A stretch of 64,000 nucleotides of DNA, taken from Pseudonocardia sp. CNS-004. GTDB taxonomy: Bacteria > Actinomycetota > Actinomycetes > Mycobacteriales > Pseudonocardiaceae. The stretch spans positions 36,990 through 100,989 of the forward strand of contig MKJV01000082.1 in assembly GCA_001942185.1 (NCBI GenBank), in the 5' to 3' direction. Positions 1 through 7,608 of this stretch are shown here, in pieces. The stretch's first letter is position 1. Every line of letters begins with the position of its first letter. Both the position numbers and the translations under genes were made by a program. A model generated the notes under the pieces. The model was not told the DNA's origin. It saw nothing but the letters and a program-made list of their open reading frames with translations, and searched no databases.

Positions 1-4
1 ACGG

Positions 5-553
5 TCAGCAATACCACTTGCGAGAGCACGAGCGCGGGCGATCGATGTCCGGGTTGACGTTCGGCGCGTTGACGTCGCCAGAGTCATACTCCTCAGTGAT
101 CACCATCTCGCAGAAGTCAGCATCGCCGTTCCACGTCTGACCCTCGGGGCATTCGGGGAGCTGACACGACTGCTGGTCGTAAATCCAGTCCTCAGCTCCG
201 GGACACTGATCAGTGTCCTCGTGCCAGCAGGCACCCTTGGCGGGGAAGTCGAACGTTCCGGCCGGTATCGCCGCGTCGTACTGCCATCGCTGGCCCCCGG
301 GGCATTCCTGCCTCTCCAGCGTGCAGGAACGATCAGACACGTACCAAGTACCTCCGGCCGCCTCGCACTGTTCCTCGTGCGTTGGCTCCACCACCATCGT
401 GGGCATGGTGGGCGCCGAGGATGGCGCCGAGCTGGGTGTCGACGGAGAACATGCGACAGCAAGCAGGATCAGCACGAACAGACCACCGATGACACCCAAC
501 GTCCACTTGTGCCACGGCTTCCATTCGGTGTCTGCCGTCCGATGATTGCTCAT
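5..553 (-). CDS. Cysteine-rich membrane-anchored or lipoprotein-like hypothetical protein
   Basis: Unrecognised 182-residue protein. Residues about 18-35 form one hydrophobic segment ending in LAVAC, which resembles a lipobox or a signal anchor. A Ser/Pro/Thr-rich linker of about 20 residues follows. The exported part then contains three Cys-bounded repeats of the form CPxGxxW, seen as CPGGQRW, CPGAEDW and CPEGQTW, each followed by Asp and Cys. Paired cysteines suggest disulphide-stabilised repeats outside the membrane. The start overlaps the stop of the upstream gene by ATGA, so it is the last gene of a translationally coupled operon. Its function is unknown; a surface or envelope role for the element is inference. 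Confidence 0.7.
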   Translation of the reverse strand: MSNHRTADTEWKPWHKWTLGVIGGLFVLILLAVACSPSTPSSAPSSAPTMPTMVVEPTHEEQCEAAGGTWYVSDRSCTLERQECPGGQRWQYDAAIPAGTFDFPAKGACWHEDTDQCPGAEDWIYDQQSCQLPECPEGQTWNGDADFCEMVITEEYDSGDVNAPNVNPDIDRPRSCSRKWYC

Positions 554-804
554 GCTGCGTTCCTTTCCGCGATCCTGCCGATGGCCAGTTCATCGGCGGC
601 CGTAGCCATCTCCCCGATTTCCTTGTCGCTGATCGTCATCTCGGTTGCCTCGCACACGGCAGCCGTGACCAGTTGGGACAGCCAGGAGTACGGCACATAC
701 CCGGGCGACTCATCGCCCATGGCGCGTATGCCTGCCTCAGCGGCAAGCGCGAGCATTTCGGTCACTACCTCGCGGTAGCGCTCGGCATTCTTCGTCCACT
801 CCAT
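550..804 (-). CDS. Hypothetical acidic protein of the element operon
   Basis: An 84-residue acidic, largely helical protein with no signal peptide or membrane segment. I do not recognise a family. Its ATG shares a base with the TAA of the upstream 49-residue gene, and its TGA overlaps the ATG of the downstream Cys-rich gene. This is the middle member of a tightly coupled operon, so the three products probably act together. A cytoplasmic adaptor role is possible but only inferred from position. Confidence 0.65.
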   Translation of the reverse strand: MEWTKNAERYREVVTEMLALAAEAGIRAMGDESPGYVPYSWLSQLVTAAVCEATEMTISDKEIGEMATAADELAIGRIAERNAA

Positions 805-953
805 TAGCGCGCCTTCCTCTTGAGAACCTCGATGGGGTATATCCCGTGCTTCCTCTTGTACGACTGGTTGAACCGGTCAGCGGCGTGGATACCGAACAGG
901 CACCCGCCTGTTCCGGCGAGGGTCAATGCCAGAAACCCGATGATCTCGATCAT
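804..953 (-). CDS. Small single-pass membrane protein, first gene of the element operon
   Basis: A 49-residue protein starting MIEIIGFLALTLAGTGGCLF. The first 25 residues are one hydrophobic helix containing a Cys, followed by a short basic tail ending KRKAR. A good ribosome binding site (gaggagatgg) lies just upstream of the ATG. The TAA overlaps the ATG of the next gene as TAATG, which supports a real coding gene despite its size. The basic tail predicts an inside C-terminus. The role is unknown. Confidence 0.65.
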   Translation of the reverse strand: MIEIIGFLALTLAGTGGCLFGIHAADRFNQSYKRKHGIYPIEVLKRKAR

Positions 954-1259
954 TTGTTCTCCATCTCCTCTCACTGGTTCTGTTGGTCTTGTGTCCAGGG
1001 GAACGCCTGCGCCCTTATTGGCTTGTATGCACTGCCGCCCCGCAATGGCGAGGCGAGTGGTTCCGCTTCCCTGGTAAGGACCCTCCTAGTTGCACTTCCA
1101 TCGCCTGGTCTGCACCAACCGCTGTGTCCTAGCTCGATCCCCTGGCCTGCCAGGTGCTCCTGGTGGTTCCTGGTCTTGCGGGAGCGACCCTACACGGACA
1201 CACCTAGTCAGACCTAGTGAGTGTGTCACACGACACACCTAGACCGGCAGGGTAGGGTG
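954..1259. promoter_or_regulatory. Divergent control region with repeated CCTAG sites and an inverted repeat
   Basis: This 306-base region separates the leftward three-gene operon from the rightward HTH gene, so both promoters must lie in it. CCTAG occurs five times (1085, 1128, 1203, 1213 and 1238), which is dense for GC-rich actinobacterial DNA. An inverted repeat gtgtgtc-N4-gacacac spans 1221-1238, and a short palindrome cctggcctgccagg lies at 1141-1154. These look like operators for the adjacent HTH protein or another element regulator. I see no convincing -35/-10 pair. Confidence 0.45.
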
Positions 1260-1739
1260 ATGCCCATGGCAGACGTGCAGGTTGAGCAGACGATCGGCGG
1301 GTGGCGCGTGGTCGCGACCTACCAGGACGGGACGGCCGGGCCCGTACGGATGATCATCGAACCGAGCCCCGACGCTGCGGCGTCGGACCTCACCGGCGGG
1401 ATCTCACAGACCGTGCTCCGGAAGATCTCCACCACGCGGACGGACAACGCCCGCGACTTCCTGATGATGGAGCGGCTACGGAGCGAGGCGCGGCCCCGAG
1501 AGGTCACCCCGCGCTACCTAGCGGTCCTGTCCGCGACGTACGTAACCCTGATCAACCAGGGTGAGCGGAACCCCGTGGCTGTCATCGCTGAGTACCTGGA
1601 CAAGCCCGCCAATACGATCCGGCAGCACGTCAAGGCAGCGCGGTCACGCGGCTATCTGGTCACCGGGTCGGACATGGCCCGGGGCAAGGCCGTTGGCGCT
1701 CTCACGCAGCGAACTGTGGACCTACTCGGCGGGAGCTGA
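1260..1739 (+). CDS. Helix-turn-helix DNA-binding protein of the element
   Basis: A 159-residue protein. The C-terminal half contains a helix-turn-helix of the form NPVAVIAEYL-(5)-RQHVKAARSRGYLV, at about residues 101-135, typical of small actinobacterial element and phage proteins. The N-terminal half, with WRVVATYQDG and a region rich in beta-branched residues, is unrecognised. ATG 1260 is chosen because it follows gggtagggtg; ATG 1266 is an alternative. The 3' end overlaps the convergent integrase gene by 18 bases. Next to an integrase and divergent from the cargo operon, it could be an excision factor or the element's repressor. Neither is shown by the sequence. Confidence 0.65.
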   Translation: MPMADVQVEQTIGGWRVVATYQDGTAGPVRMIIEPSPDAAASDLTGGISQTVLRKISTTRTDNARDFLMMERLRSEARPREVTPRYLAVLSATYVTLINQGERNPVAVIAEYLDKPANTIRQHVKAARSRGYLVTGSDMARGKAVGALTQRTVDLLGGS

Positions 1740-3401
1740 GAGGTCACCAACGCCCTTGGCGGCGAGTGCCTCCACAACGTGCGTGTACACGTCCTGTCCG
1801 GCGTCGGGAAGCAGGGCCTCATACATCCTGATCATCTCGGCGAACTCGAACACCCACCGGGCCTGATCGGTCCTCTCCCGCTTCTCGAACGTCACCCTGA
1901 CGCCGTTGGCCCTCAGGTAGTCGTTCCGCTCGGCAGGGCTCATCGATTCCCACTTCTGCCCGAACGTCACAAGGTCCCCGTTGTCGTCGACAACGGGCCG
2001 GTACTCATAGTGGCCTTCCTGCATCGGCATCCCGGCAAGGGCCTCACGGCGCTCTGAGAGGCTCTGTAAGCGTCGCATCTGCTCTTCCCGCACCGGTGAC
2101 CCCACAGGCAGAAACTGGAGCGTGTCGGCCACGCTCGCGAGTTGCTGATCGACCTGTTCCAACTCCTGGCGGTGGTCGACACCGCCGACGTAGGTCTTCT
2201 CGACGAACGGCGCCCAACCGATCAGCGGCAACATCACCTTCTCCAGGTTGGCGTCCGCTTCCTCGATCGTCACCGAGCGGTTCCCGCACGGGCCGTTGGT
2301 GGCCGTGGCACACCTGTATCGGTCGGGGGTCGGCTTGCTCCGGCGCTGGTTGCCTTTCAGCCGCCACATCGGGCGCCCGCACACCCCACAGAACAGAACC
2401 TGGATCAGTAGTCCGGTGTCGGCCCGCTTCGGGCCCTGGGTGCTGGCTGCACGTTCCTGGGACATGATCGCCCGCAAGGCGTTGTAATCCGCCTCGGAGA
2501 TCAGAGGCTCACCACGACGAACAGGGGCACCATCCTCGCCGTACAGGATCTTGTCGGGCCCGTAGATCTTGTTCCCCTTGTCGTCCCGCTTGGGACGACC
2601 GGCGTCGTCCATCGCCGCATCCCGCACGGTCACCAGACCGATCAGCGTCGGCGACGACAACACACGGTTCAAGTTCGAGACTGACCACTTCGTGCCCTTG
2701 GGCGTCCGGCCGTTGAGGACAGCCTGCCGGTCCTGCACGGTCATGAGGCCACGCTTGTTGAAGTCGGCCACGATCACAGTTCGGCGGTGCCCAGCCAGGA
2801 TGCGGGCTACGGCCTCGCGGATCACCGGCGCCGTAGCGCCGAGGTCGTCGTCATCACGAGGATCATCGGGCACGTAGCCGTGCCCCTTGCCGTCGAGCTT
2901 GACGGAGCGATACCCGGCCGGGACCACACCGCCCCGGTACTTGCCCTGCCTGAGGTTGTACTGAGCAGCGTTCCCGTTCCGGTCACGGATAGCGGCAAGC
3001 TCCATCTGTGCTGCCCACGCCAGGATGAACAGGATCAGTTCCCCGGTCGGGCCGCTGGTGTCAATCTGGCCATCGGCAGACCTCAGGGTCTTGCCGTGAT
3101 CGTTGACGTACTGGAACAACCCATGGACGTGGCGGGTCGACCGCCCGAACCGGTCAAGCTTCTGGGCAACGATGACGTCAAACTCGCCGAGACGATCACG
3201 CAACCACGGGCCGGACCCTGTGCGGGCGAGAGGGTCAGTCGACCCCGATACGTCAAGGTCCTCAGCCTCGCCGACGAGCGTGTACCCGTGCTGCTGGCAG
3301 AACCTCTCGATGTCCTCGCGCTGTCGCTCTGGCGACGTCGTTGCGTCGGTGACGCGGGACAGGCGGATCAGGGAGAGTGCTCGAACGGGGCGCGTGTTCA
3401 T
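1722..3401 (-). CDS. Large serine recombinase/integrase
   Basis: A 559-residue large serine recombinase that should catalyse integration and excision at att sites. The N-terminal catalytic domain contains LIRLSRV with the presumed nucleophile Ser15, then DLDVSGS, the Arg-rich DRFGRSTR and GELILFILAWAAQMEL. A recombinase domain follows with YRGGVVPAGYR. The zinc ribbon starts CGVCGRPMW near residue 335 and ends with CATATNGPCG. A coiled-coil segment (QELEQVDQQLASVADTL) lies near the C-terminus, as in phiC31-type enzymes. ATG 3401 is chosen because it overlaps the upstream gene's stop as ATGA. The 3' end overlaps the convergent HTH gene. Length is normal for the family and the gene is intact. 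Confidence 0.93.
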   Translation of the reverse strand: MNTRPVRALSLIRLSRVTDATTSPERQREDIERFCQQHGYTLVGEAEDLDVSGSTDPLARTGSGPWLRDRLGEFDVIVAQKLDRFGRSTRHVHGLFQYVNDHGKTLRSADGQIDTSGPTGELILFILAWAAQMELAAIRDRNGNAAQYNLRQGKYRGGVVPAGYRSVKLDGKGHGYVPDDPRDDDDLGATAPVIREAVARILAGHRRTVIVADFNKRGLMTVQDRQAVLNGRTPKGTKWSVSNLNRVLSSPTLIGLVTVRDAAMDDAGRPKRDDKGNKIYGPDKILYGEDGAPVRRGEPLISEADYNALRAIMSQERAASTQGPKRADTGLLIQVLFCGVCGRPMWRLKGNQRRSKPTPDRYRCATATNGPCGNRSVTIEEADANLEKVMLPLIGWAPFVEKTYVGGVDHRQELEQVDQQLASVADTLQFLPVGSPVREEQMRRLQSLSERREALAGMPMQEGHYEYRPVVDDNGDLVTFGQKWESMSPAERNDYLRANGVRVTFEKRERTDQARWVFEFAEMIRMYEALLPDAGQDVYTHVVEALAAKGVGDLSAPAE

Positions 3402-3733
3402 CGGGCCGTCTCCGTGCCCAGCACACCAACCAGGGCGTAGAGCGCGCCCTTGCGGGTGGGGTAGTCCAGATCGGTAGACCAGCGTGCAGCCTGGTCGCCT
3501 TCCTGGCGCCAGCACGCCCACCAGCGGCGCCCGCCGTAGCGCCATCCCTTCCAGTCCCGGCCGTCACCCAGCATGCCCACCATGCTGCCGTTCCGGTCCA
3601 TGACCAGATACGTCACGGTGCCACCGGCGTGCATCTTCTGGGGATCGGTGACCTTGACCAGGGTGAACAGGGTCATCAGGTGGAGCAGGTCACACCGACG
3701 CCCGTAGGCGTCGCGGTCATTGTTGCTCGGCAT
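3398..3733 (-). CDS. Small Trp-rich protein coupled to the integrase
   Basis: A 111-residue protein of unknown family, rich in Trp and Arg in its middle (WKGW, RRWWACW). It has no signal peptide or membrane helix. It lies immediately inside the element end and overlaps the integrase start by ATGA, so the two are probably co-transcribed and coupled. Its position next to int and the att junction makes a recombination accessory role possible, but nothing in the sequence proves this. Its promoter must lie in or beyond the junction with the pilus gene. Confidence 0.6.
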   Translation of the reverse strand: MPSNNDRDAYGRRCDLLHLMTLFTLVKVTDPQKMHAGGTVTYLVMDRNGSMVGMLGDGRDWKGWRYGGRRWWACWRQEGDQAARWSTDLDYPTRKGALYALVGVLGTETAR

Positions 3734-3765
3734 GACTCAGAGTCTGTCGAGTACGCGATCGGCAC
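3734..3765. other. Probable attachment-site junction of the element
   Basis: Element sequence ends just before a run that continues in frame as the DUF4244 pattern EYAIGTVAAAAFGALLY. The residues just before it (ARHDSES) do not fit the family's usual start of that motif, so the crossover probably lies near 3740-3760. The exact core cannot be fixed without the other junction or an empty site. Confidence 0.5.
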
Positions 3766-3874
3766 AGTCGCTGCCGCCGCCTTCGGCGCCTTGCTGTACA
3801 CGGTGGTCACCGGCGACTCCATCCTGACCGCGCTCACCGGTCTGGTCGAACGCGCCTTGACGGTCACCTTCTGA
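3740..3874 (+). pseudogene. DUF4244 protein gene, 3' remnant interrupted by the element
   Basis: The remaining codons give about 43 residues beginning EYAIGTVAAAAFG and ending in a TGA at 3872. This matches the C-terminal hydrophobic helix and tail of DUF4244 proteins, small pilin-like proteins found in actinobacterial Tad/Flp loci directly before TadE-like genes. The N-terminal part and start codon are absent, replaced by element DNA. The next gene is a TadE-like protein 13 bases downstream, the expected order. The missing half should be at the other end of the element. Confidence 0.75.
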
Positions 3875-3887
3875 TGGGCACGTCCTG

Positions 3888-4244
3888 ATGTGCGCGGCCG
3901 CGGACCACCGGGACCGCGGCGCCGTCACCGTCGAGGCGGCGCTCGCGCTGTGCACCCTCGTGGTGTTCCTCGCCGTGGCGGTCGGCGCGATCGCCGCGGC
4001 GGGCGGGTCGATCCGGTGCGTCGACGCGGCCCGCGAACTCGCGCGGCTGGCCGCTCGCGGTGAGGTCGAGCGGGGCCGCGCGGTCGCGGCCCGGCTGGCC
4101 CCGTCCGGGGCGCGCCTGGCGGTGCACACCGAAGGCGACGGCCTGGTGGTCGCCGAGGTGTCGGCCGACGTCCTGCGCCCGCTGCCGCTGCGGATCGGGA
4201 GCCGCGCGGTGGCCGCGCTCGAACCAGGAGCACCCCCGCCATGA
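3888..4244 (+). CDS. TadE-like pilus assembly protein
   Basis: A 118-residue protein with the TadE-like N-terminus: a short basic leader, then RGAVTVEAALALCTLVVF, a pseudopilin-type membrane helix with the conserved Glu. The remainder is a small exported domain. It would be part of the Tad/Flp pilus apparatus in the cell envelope. It follows the disrupted DUF4244 gene and overlaps the next pilus-type gene by ATGA, so they form an operon. With the upstream promoter region displaced by the element, expression of this pair may be altered. That last point is inference. Confidence 0.82.
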   Translation: MCAAADHRDRGAVTVEAALALCTLVVFLAVAVGAIAAAGGSIRCVDAARELARLAARGEVERGRAVAARLAPSGARLAVHTEGDGLVVAEVSADVLRPLPLRIGSRAVAALEPGAPPP

Positions 4245-4724
4245 CCGAGCGCTGTCGCCACCACCACCTGCGCGACCGCGGTAGCGCAAGCGTCTGGGCC
4301 GTTGCCGGGGTCGCGGTGATCATGACCGTGTTCCTGGTCGGCCTGCACCTGGGAACCGCGGTGATCGCCCGGCACCGGGCCGAGGCGGCCGCCGACCTGG
4401 CGGCCCTCGCGGCGGCCGCCCGCGCCGTCGAGGGCGCGGAGCCCGCCTGCCGCCGCGCAGGTGAGGTGGCCACGGCCTCGGGCGGCACGGTCACGTCGTG
4501 CCGGCTGAGCGGGTGGGACGTGCTGGTGGAGGTCCACGTCCCGATCACCGTCACGCTGCCGGGCGTTCCACCCGCGGCGGGTCGGGCCCGAGCCGGCCCG
4601 GTCCAGGAAGCCGCTGTCCCCGAGGGCGAACCGCCGGGCGTGGGAGGCACGCCACCGAACGAACGAGGGTCCGATCGCCCGGTCGGCACCCGATCCGGTG
4701 GCGGGCCGCCGAGTTCCGCGGTGA
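4241..4724 (+). CDS. TadG/Rv3654c-like pilus protein, 3' end uncertain
   Basis: The N-terminal 120 residues match Rv3654c-like TadE/TadG proteins: basic start, DRGSASVWAVAGVAVI helix, then RHRAEAAADLAALAAAA and two conserved cysteines. Such proteins normally end soon after a motif like GRARAGPV, here near 4600. In this sequence the frame stays open to 5857, deep into the antisense of the helicase, which is not believable. The stop at 4724 lies in another frame and is taken as a provisional end. One or two indels or a lost stop are likely. It overlaps the TadE-like gene by ATGA. Confidence 0.55.
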
Positions 4725-4940
4725 GCGGTCGACCGCCGCAGACCGGCGGGCCCGGCGGCCGGGACATTCGCCCAGCCGCGGCGCCCCGGAGCCGTCCGAC
4801 GACTCGGCGCACCACGGCCACGCTCGTCGTCACCCCGGTACCGATCGGCGACGGGCACTGGAAACCGGGGATTCCGGCGCGCTACTGGATCCAGTCGACC
4901 GGGCTCGCCCGGTCGGTCCCCGGAAGTCGCTCCCCAGACT

Positions 4941-4993
4941 GCGGTGGGGCCGGAACGTCGGATTCGACGCCCACTCCGAATCCGGCCCACCGC
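4941..4993. terminator. Hairpin between convergent pilus and helicase genes
   Basis: Outer arms gcggtggg and cccaccgc, extended by ccgg/ccgg with one bulge, enclose a second possible stem ggattcg/cgaatcc. The structure lies between the two convergent genes and fits a bidirectional terminator. It supports both genes ending outside it. Confidence 0.45.
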
Positions 4994-5046
4994 GTGCCGA
5001 CCGTCGTCGGCCGGCCCGGCCCCCGACGCGGCCGGCTGGCGACGGT

Positions 5047-7393
5047 CTACCGGGCCCCCCGAGCGCGCCGAGCACCACGTCGAGCACCCGCAGCGCGCCC
5101 GCCTTGTCGAGCGGCGCGTTCCCGTTGCCGCATTTCGGCGACTGCACGCAGGACGGGCACCCGGTGCGGCACTCGCAGTCGGCCACGGCAGCGCGGGTGG
5201 CGGCGAGCCACCGACCCAGCACCGCGTGCCCCCGCTCGGCGAAGCCCGCGCCCCCGGGGTGGCCGTCGTGCACGAACACGGTGGGCCGGCGGGTGTGCGG
5301 GTGCAGAGCCGTCGACATCCCCCCGACGTCCCAGCGGTCGCAGATCGCGAAGAGCGGGAGGAGACCGATCGCGGCGTGCTCGGCGGCGTGCAGCGCACCG
5401 GGGATCCGCTTGGGCTCCACCCCGGCCGCCACGAGCGCTTCCTCGTCCACGTCGTACCAGACACCGCGGGTGCGCAGCACCTGCTCGGGAAGGTCCAGCG
5501 GGGTGGTCGCCAGCACGGTGCCGTCGGGGGCGCGGCGCAGGTACTCCACCACCCGCGAGGTCACCGTCACCTCGCCGAACCACACGCCCACCGGCCCGAG
5601 GTCGCGGTGGGAGAGCACCCGTGCCACCTCGACGTCGGCGGTCGACCGCGCATCGGTGCGGAAACCGGGGTCGGCGGCGGTCACCACGGCGATCCCGGCG
5701 TCCAGGTCCAGCTCCTGCACGAGGAACGTCTCGCCGCGGTGCAGGTGCACGGCGCCGGTGTGCACGGTCGCGGGTGCCGACGCGCCGTCCACCGTGCCCA
5801 GCATGCGGCCGGTGCCCGCCTCCACCACGGCCACCTGGCCGAGCCCGGAGCCTCTGATGTCCACCGATCCGGCCGGGCGTTCCCTGGTGGAGGGCCAGTA
5901 CCACCCGGTCGGCCTGCGCCGCAGCACCCCGTCGGCCACGAGCTCGTCGAGCACCGCGGCGGCCGGGGCGCCGCCGAAGACCTCGCCCACGTCCTGCTCG
6001 GTCAGCGGGAGCTCGGCGGCGGCGCACACCAGCTGCGGGCCGAGCACGTAGGGGTTCGTGGGGTCGAGCACGCAGCCCTCCACCGGGGCGCCGAGGAGGG
6101 CGTCCGGGTGGTGCACGAGGTAGGTGTCCATGGGGTCGTCGCGCGCCACGAGCACCACGAGCGCCTCGTCGCGCGCCCGGCCCGCCCGCCCGGACTGCTG
6201 CCAGAACGACGCGCGCGTGCCCGGGAACCCGGCCACCACAACCGCGTCGAGGCCCGCGATGTCCACCCCGAGCTCGAGCGCGTTCGTGGTCGCCACACCG
6301 AGCAGCTCGCCGCCCGCCAGCCCGGCCTCGAGGGCCCGCCGGTCCTCGGGGAGGTAGCCGCCGCGGTAGGCGGCCACCCGGGTGGCCAGCGCCGGGTCCA
6401 CGTCGGCCACCAGTCGCTGCGCGGTGAGCGCGGCCACCTCCGCGCCCCGCCGCGAGCGCACGAACGCGAGCGTCCGCGCTCCCTCGACCACGAGGTCGGC
6501 GAGCATCCGGGCCGCCTCGGTGCCGGCGGGCCTGCGCACGGGCGCCCCGTTCTCCCCGGCGAGCTCGGGGAGCAACGGCGGCTCCCACAGCGCGATGGTG
6601 CGCCCTGCCGCGGGCGATCCGTCCTCGGTCACGGCCACCACGTCGCGGCCCGTGAGCCTGCCGGCGAACGCCCCGGGATCGGCCACCGTGGCCGAGGCGA
6701 GCACGAGCGTGGGCTGCGAGCCGTAGCGCGCGCAGACCCGCAGCAGCCTGCGCAGCAACAGCGCCACGTGCGAGCCGAACACGCCGCGGTAGGTGTGGCA
6801 CTCGTCCACCACCACGAACTGCAACCTGCGCAGGAACATCGCCCACTGCCCGTGCCGCGGCAGGAGGGAGCGGTGCAGCATGTCCGGGTTGCTGAACAGC
6901 CAACGCCCGTGCCGCCTCGCCCAGTCCCGCGCCTCGGAAGGGGTGTCGCCGTCGAAGGGAGCGGCACGCACGTCGGGCACCGCGAGCCCGTCGAGCGCGC
7001 GCAGCTGATCGGCGGCGAGCGCCTTCGTCGGCGACAGGTAGAGGGCGGTGGCCCGGGGGTCGTGCGCGAACCGCGCGAGCACGGGCAGCTGGTAGGCGAG
7101 CGACTTGCCCGACGCGGTCCCGGTGGCCACCACCACGTCACGACCGGCCCACGCGTGCTCGGCCGCCTCGGCCTGGTGGCTCCACGGCACCGGCACCCCA
7201 CGGCCGGCGAACGCCTCCCGCAACCCGGGCGGCACCCACTCCGGCCAGGCCACGGTCCGCCCCTCGCGCGAGGCAGCCGCACGGAGTGCCGCAGCGGGCC
7301 CGGCACGTCGCCGTCGGCCGGCCGCTCGTGCCCGGCGAGCAGGCGGTGCAACAGCAGCTCGCCCCGCCGCTGAGGTTCACGCCCGTCGCCCAC
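5047..7393 (-). CDS. DEAD/DEAH-box helicase (Rv3649-like), two frameshifts
   Basis: Superfamily 2 helicase. Motif I is ATGTASGKSLAYQ, the Walker B is VVVDECHTYRG, motif III is LASATV, and the C-terminal lobe has GVATTNALELGVDIAG and QQSGRAGRAR. The C-terminus carries the DUF1998-type four-Cys cluster CECRTGCPSCVQSPKCGNGN. The uninterrupted frame is 4830-7253. A one-base gap near 7270 joins an upstream frame encoding GELLLHRLLAGHERP, so GTG 7393 is the likely start. A missing base in a G/C run near 5055 would end it at TAG 5047, removing an unrelated 70-residue tail. The neighbouring pilus genes and topA recall the mycobacterial Rv3646-Rv3660 region. Confidence 0.88.
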
Positions 7394-7608
7394 GGTGCCC
7401 GAGGTTGGCACACCGCACCGACGCCCCGTCCGGCCAGGCGGCGATCGAGTCGATCACAGCGCCGTGAGGGGGCTCACTGCGCGGTGTCGAACGCCACACA
7501 CTTACACTGCACGCGCCTGTACCGCGCCTACCTGGTGCGACGGGCTTCTCAGACGCCAGGGATGCCGTCCGTGTTCCCTGGCCCGTTTCGTTCTGACCAG
7601 GAGGACGG

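Larger units (their letters stand above)
1..3740. mobile_element. Right end of an integrated element with a large serine integrase
   Basis: The block holds a large serine integrase, a helix-turn-helix protein, a small Trp-rich protein and a tight three-gene operon of unknown function. It stops abruptly inside a DUF4244 pilus gene whose 5' part is missing. None of these genes shows the single-base indels common in the rest of the window, and the intergenic region contains CTAG-bearing sites that stand out against the GC-rich host. The left end lies outside the window, so whether this is a phage, a conjugative element or a smaller island cannot be decided. Confidence 0.75.
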
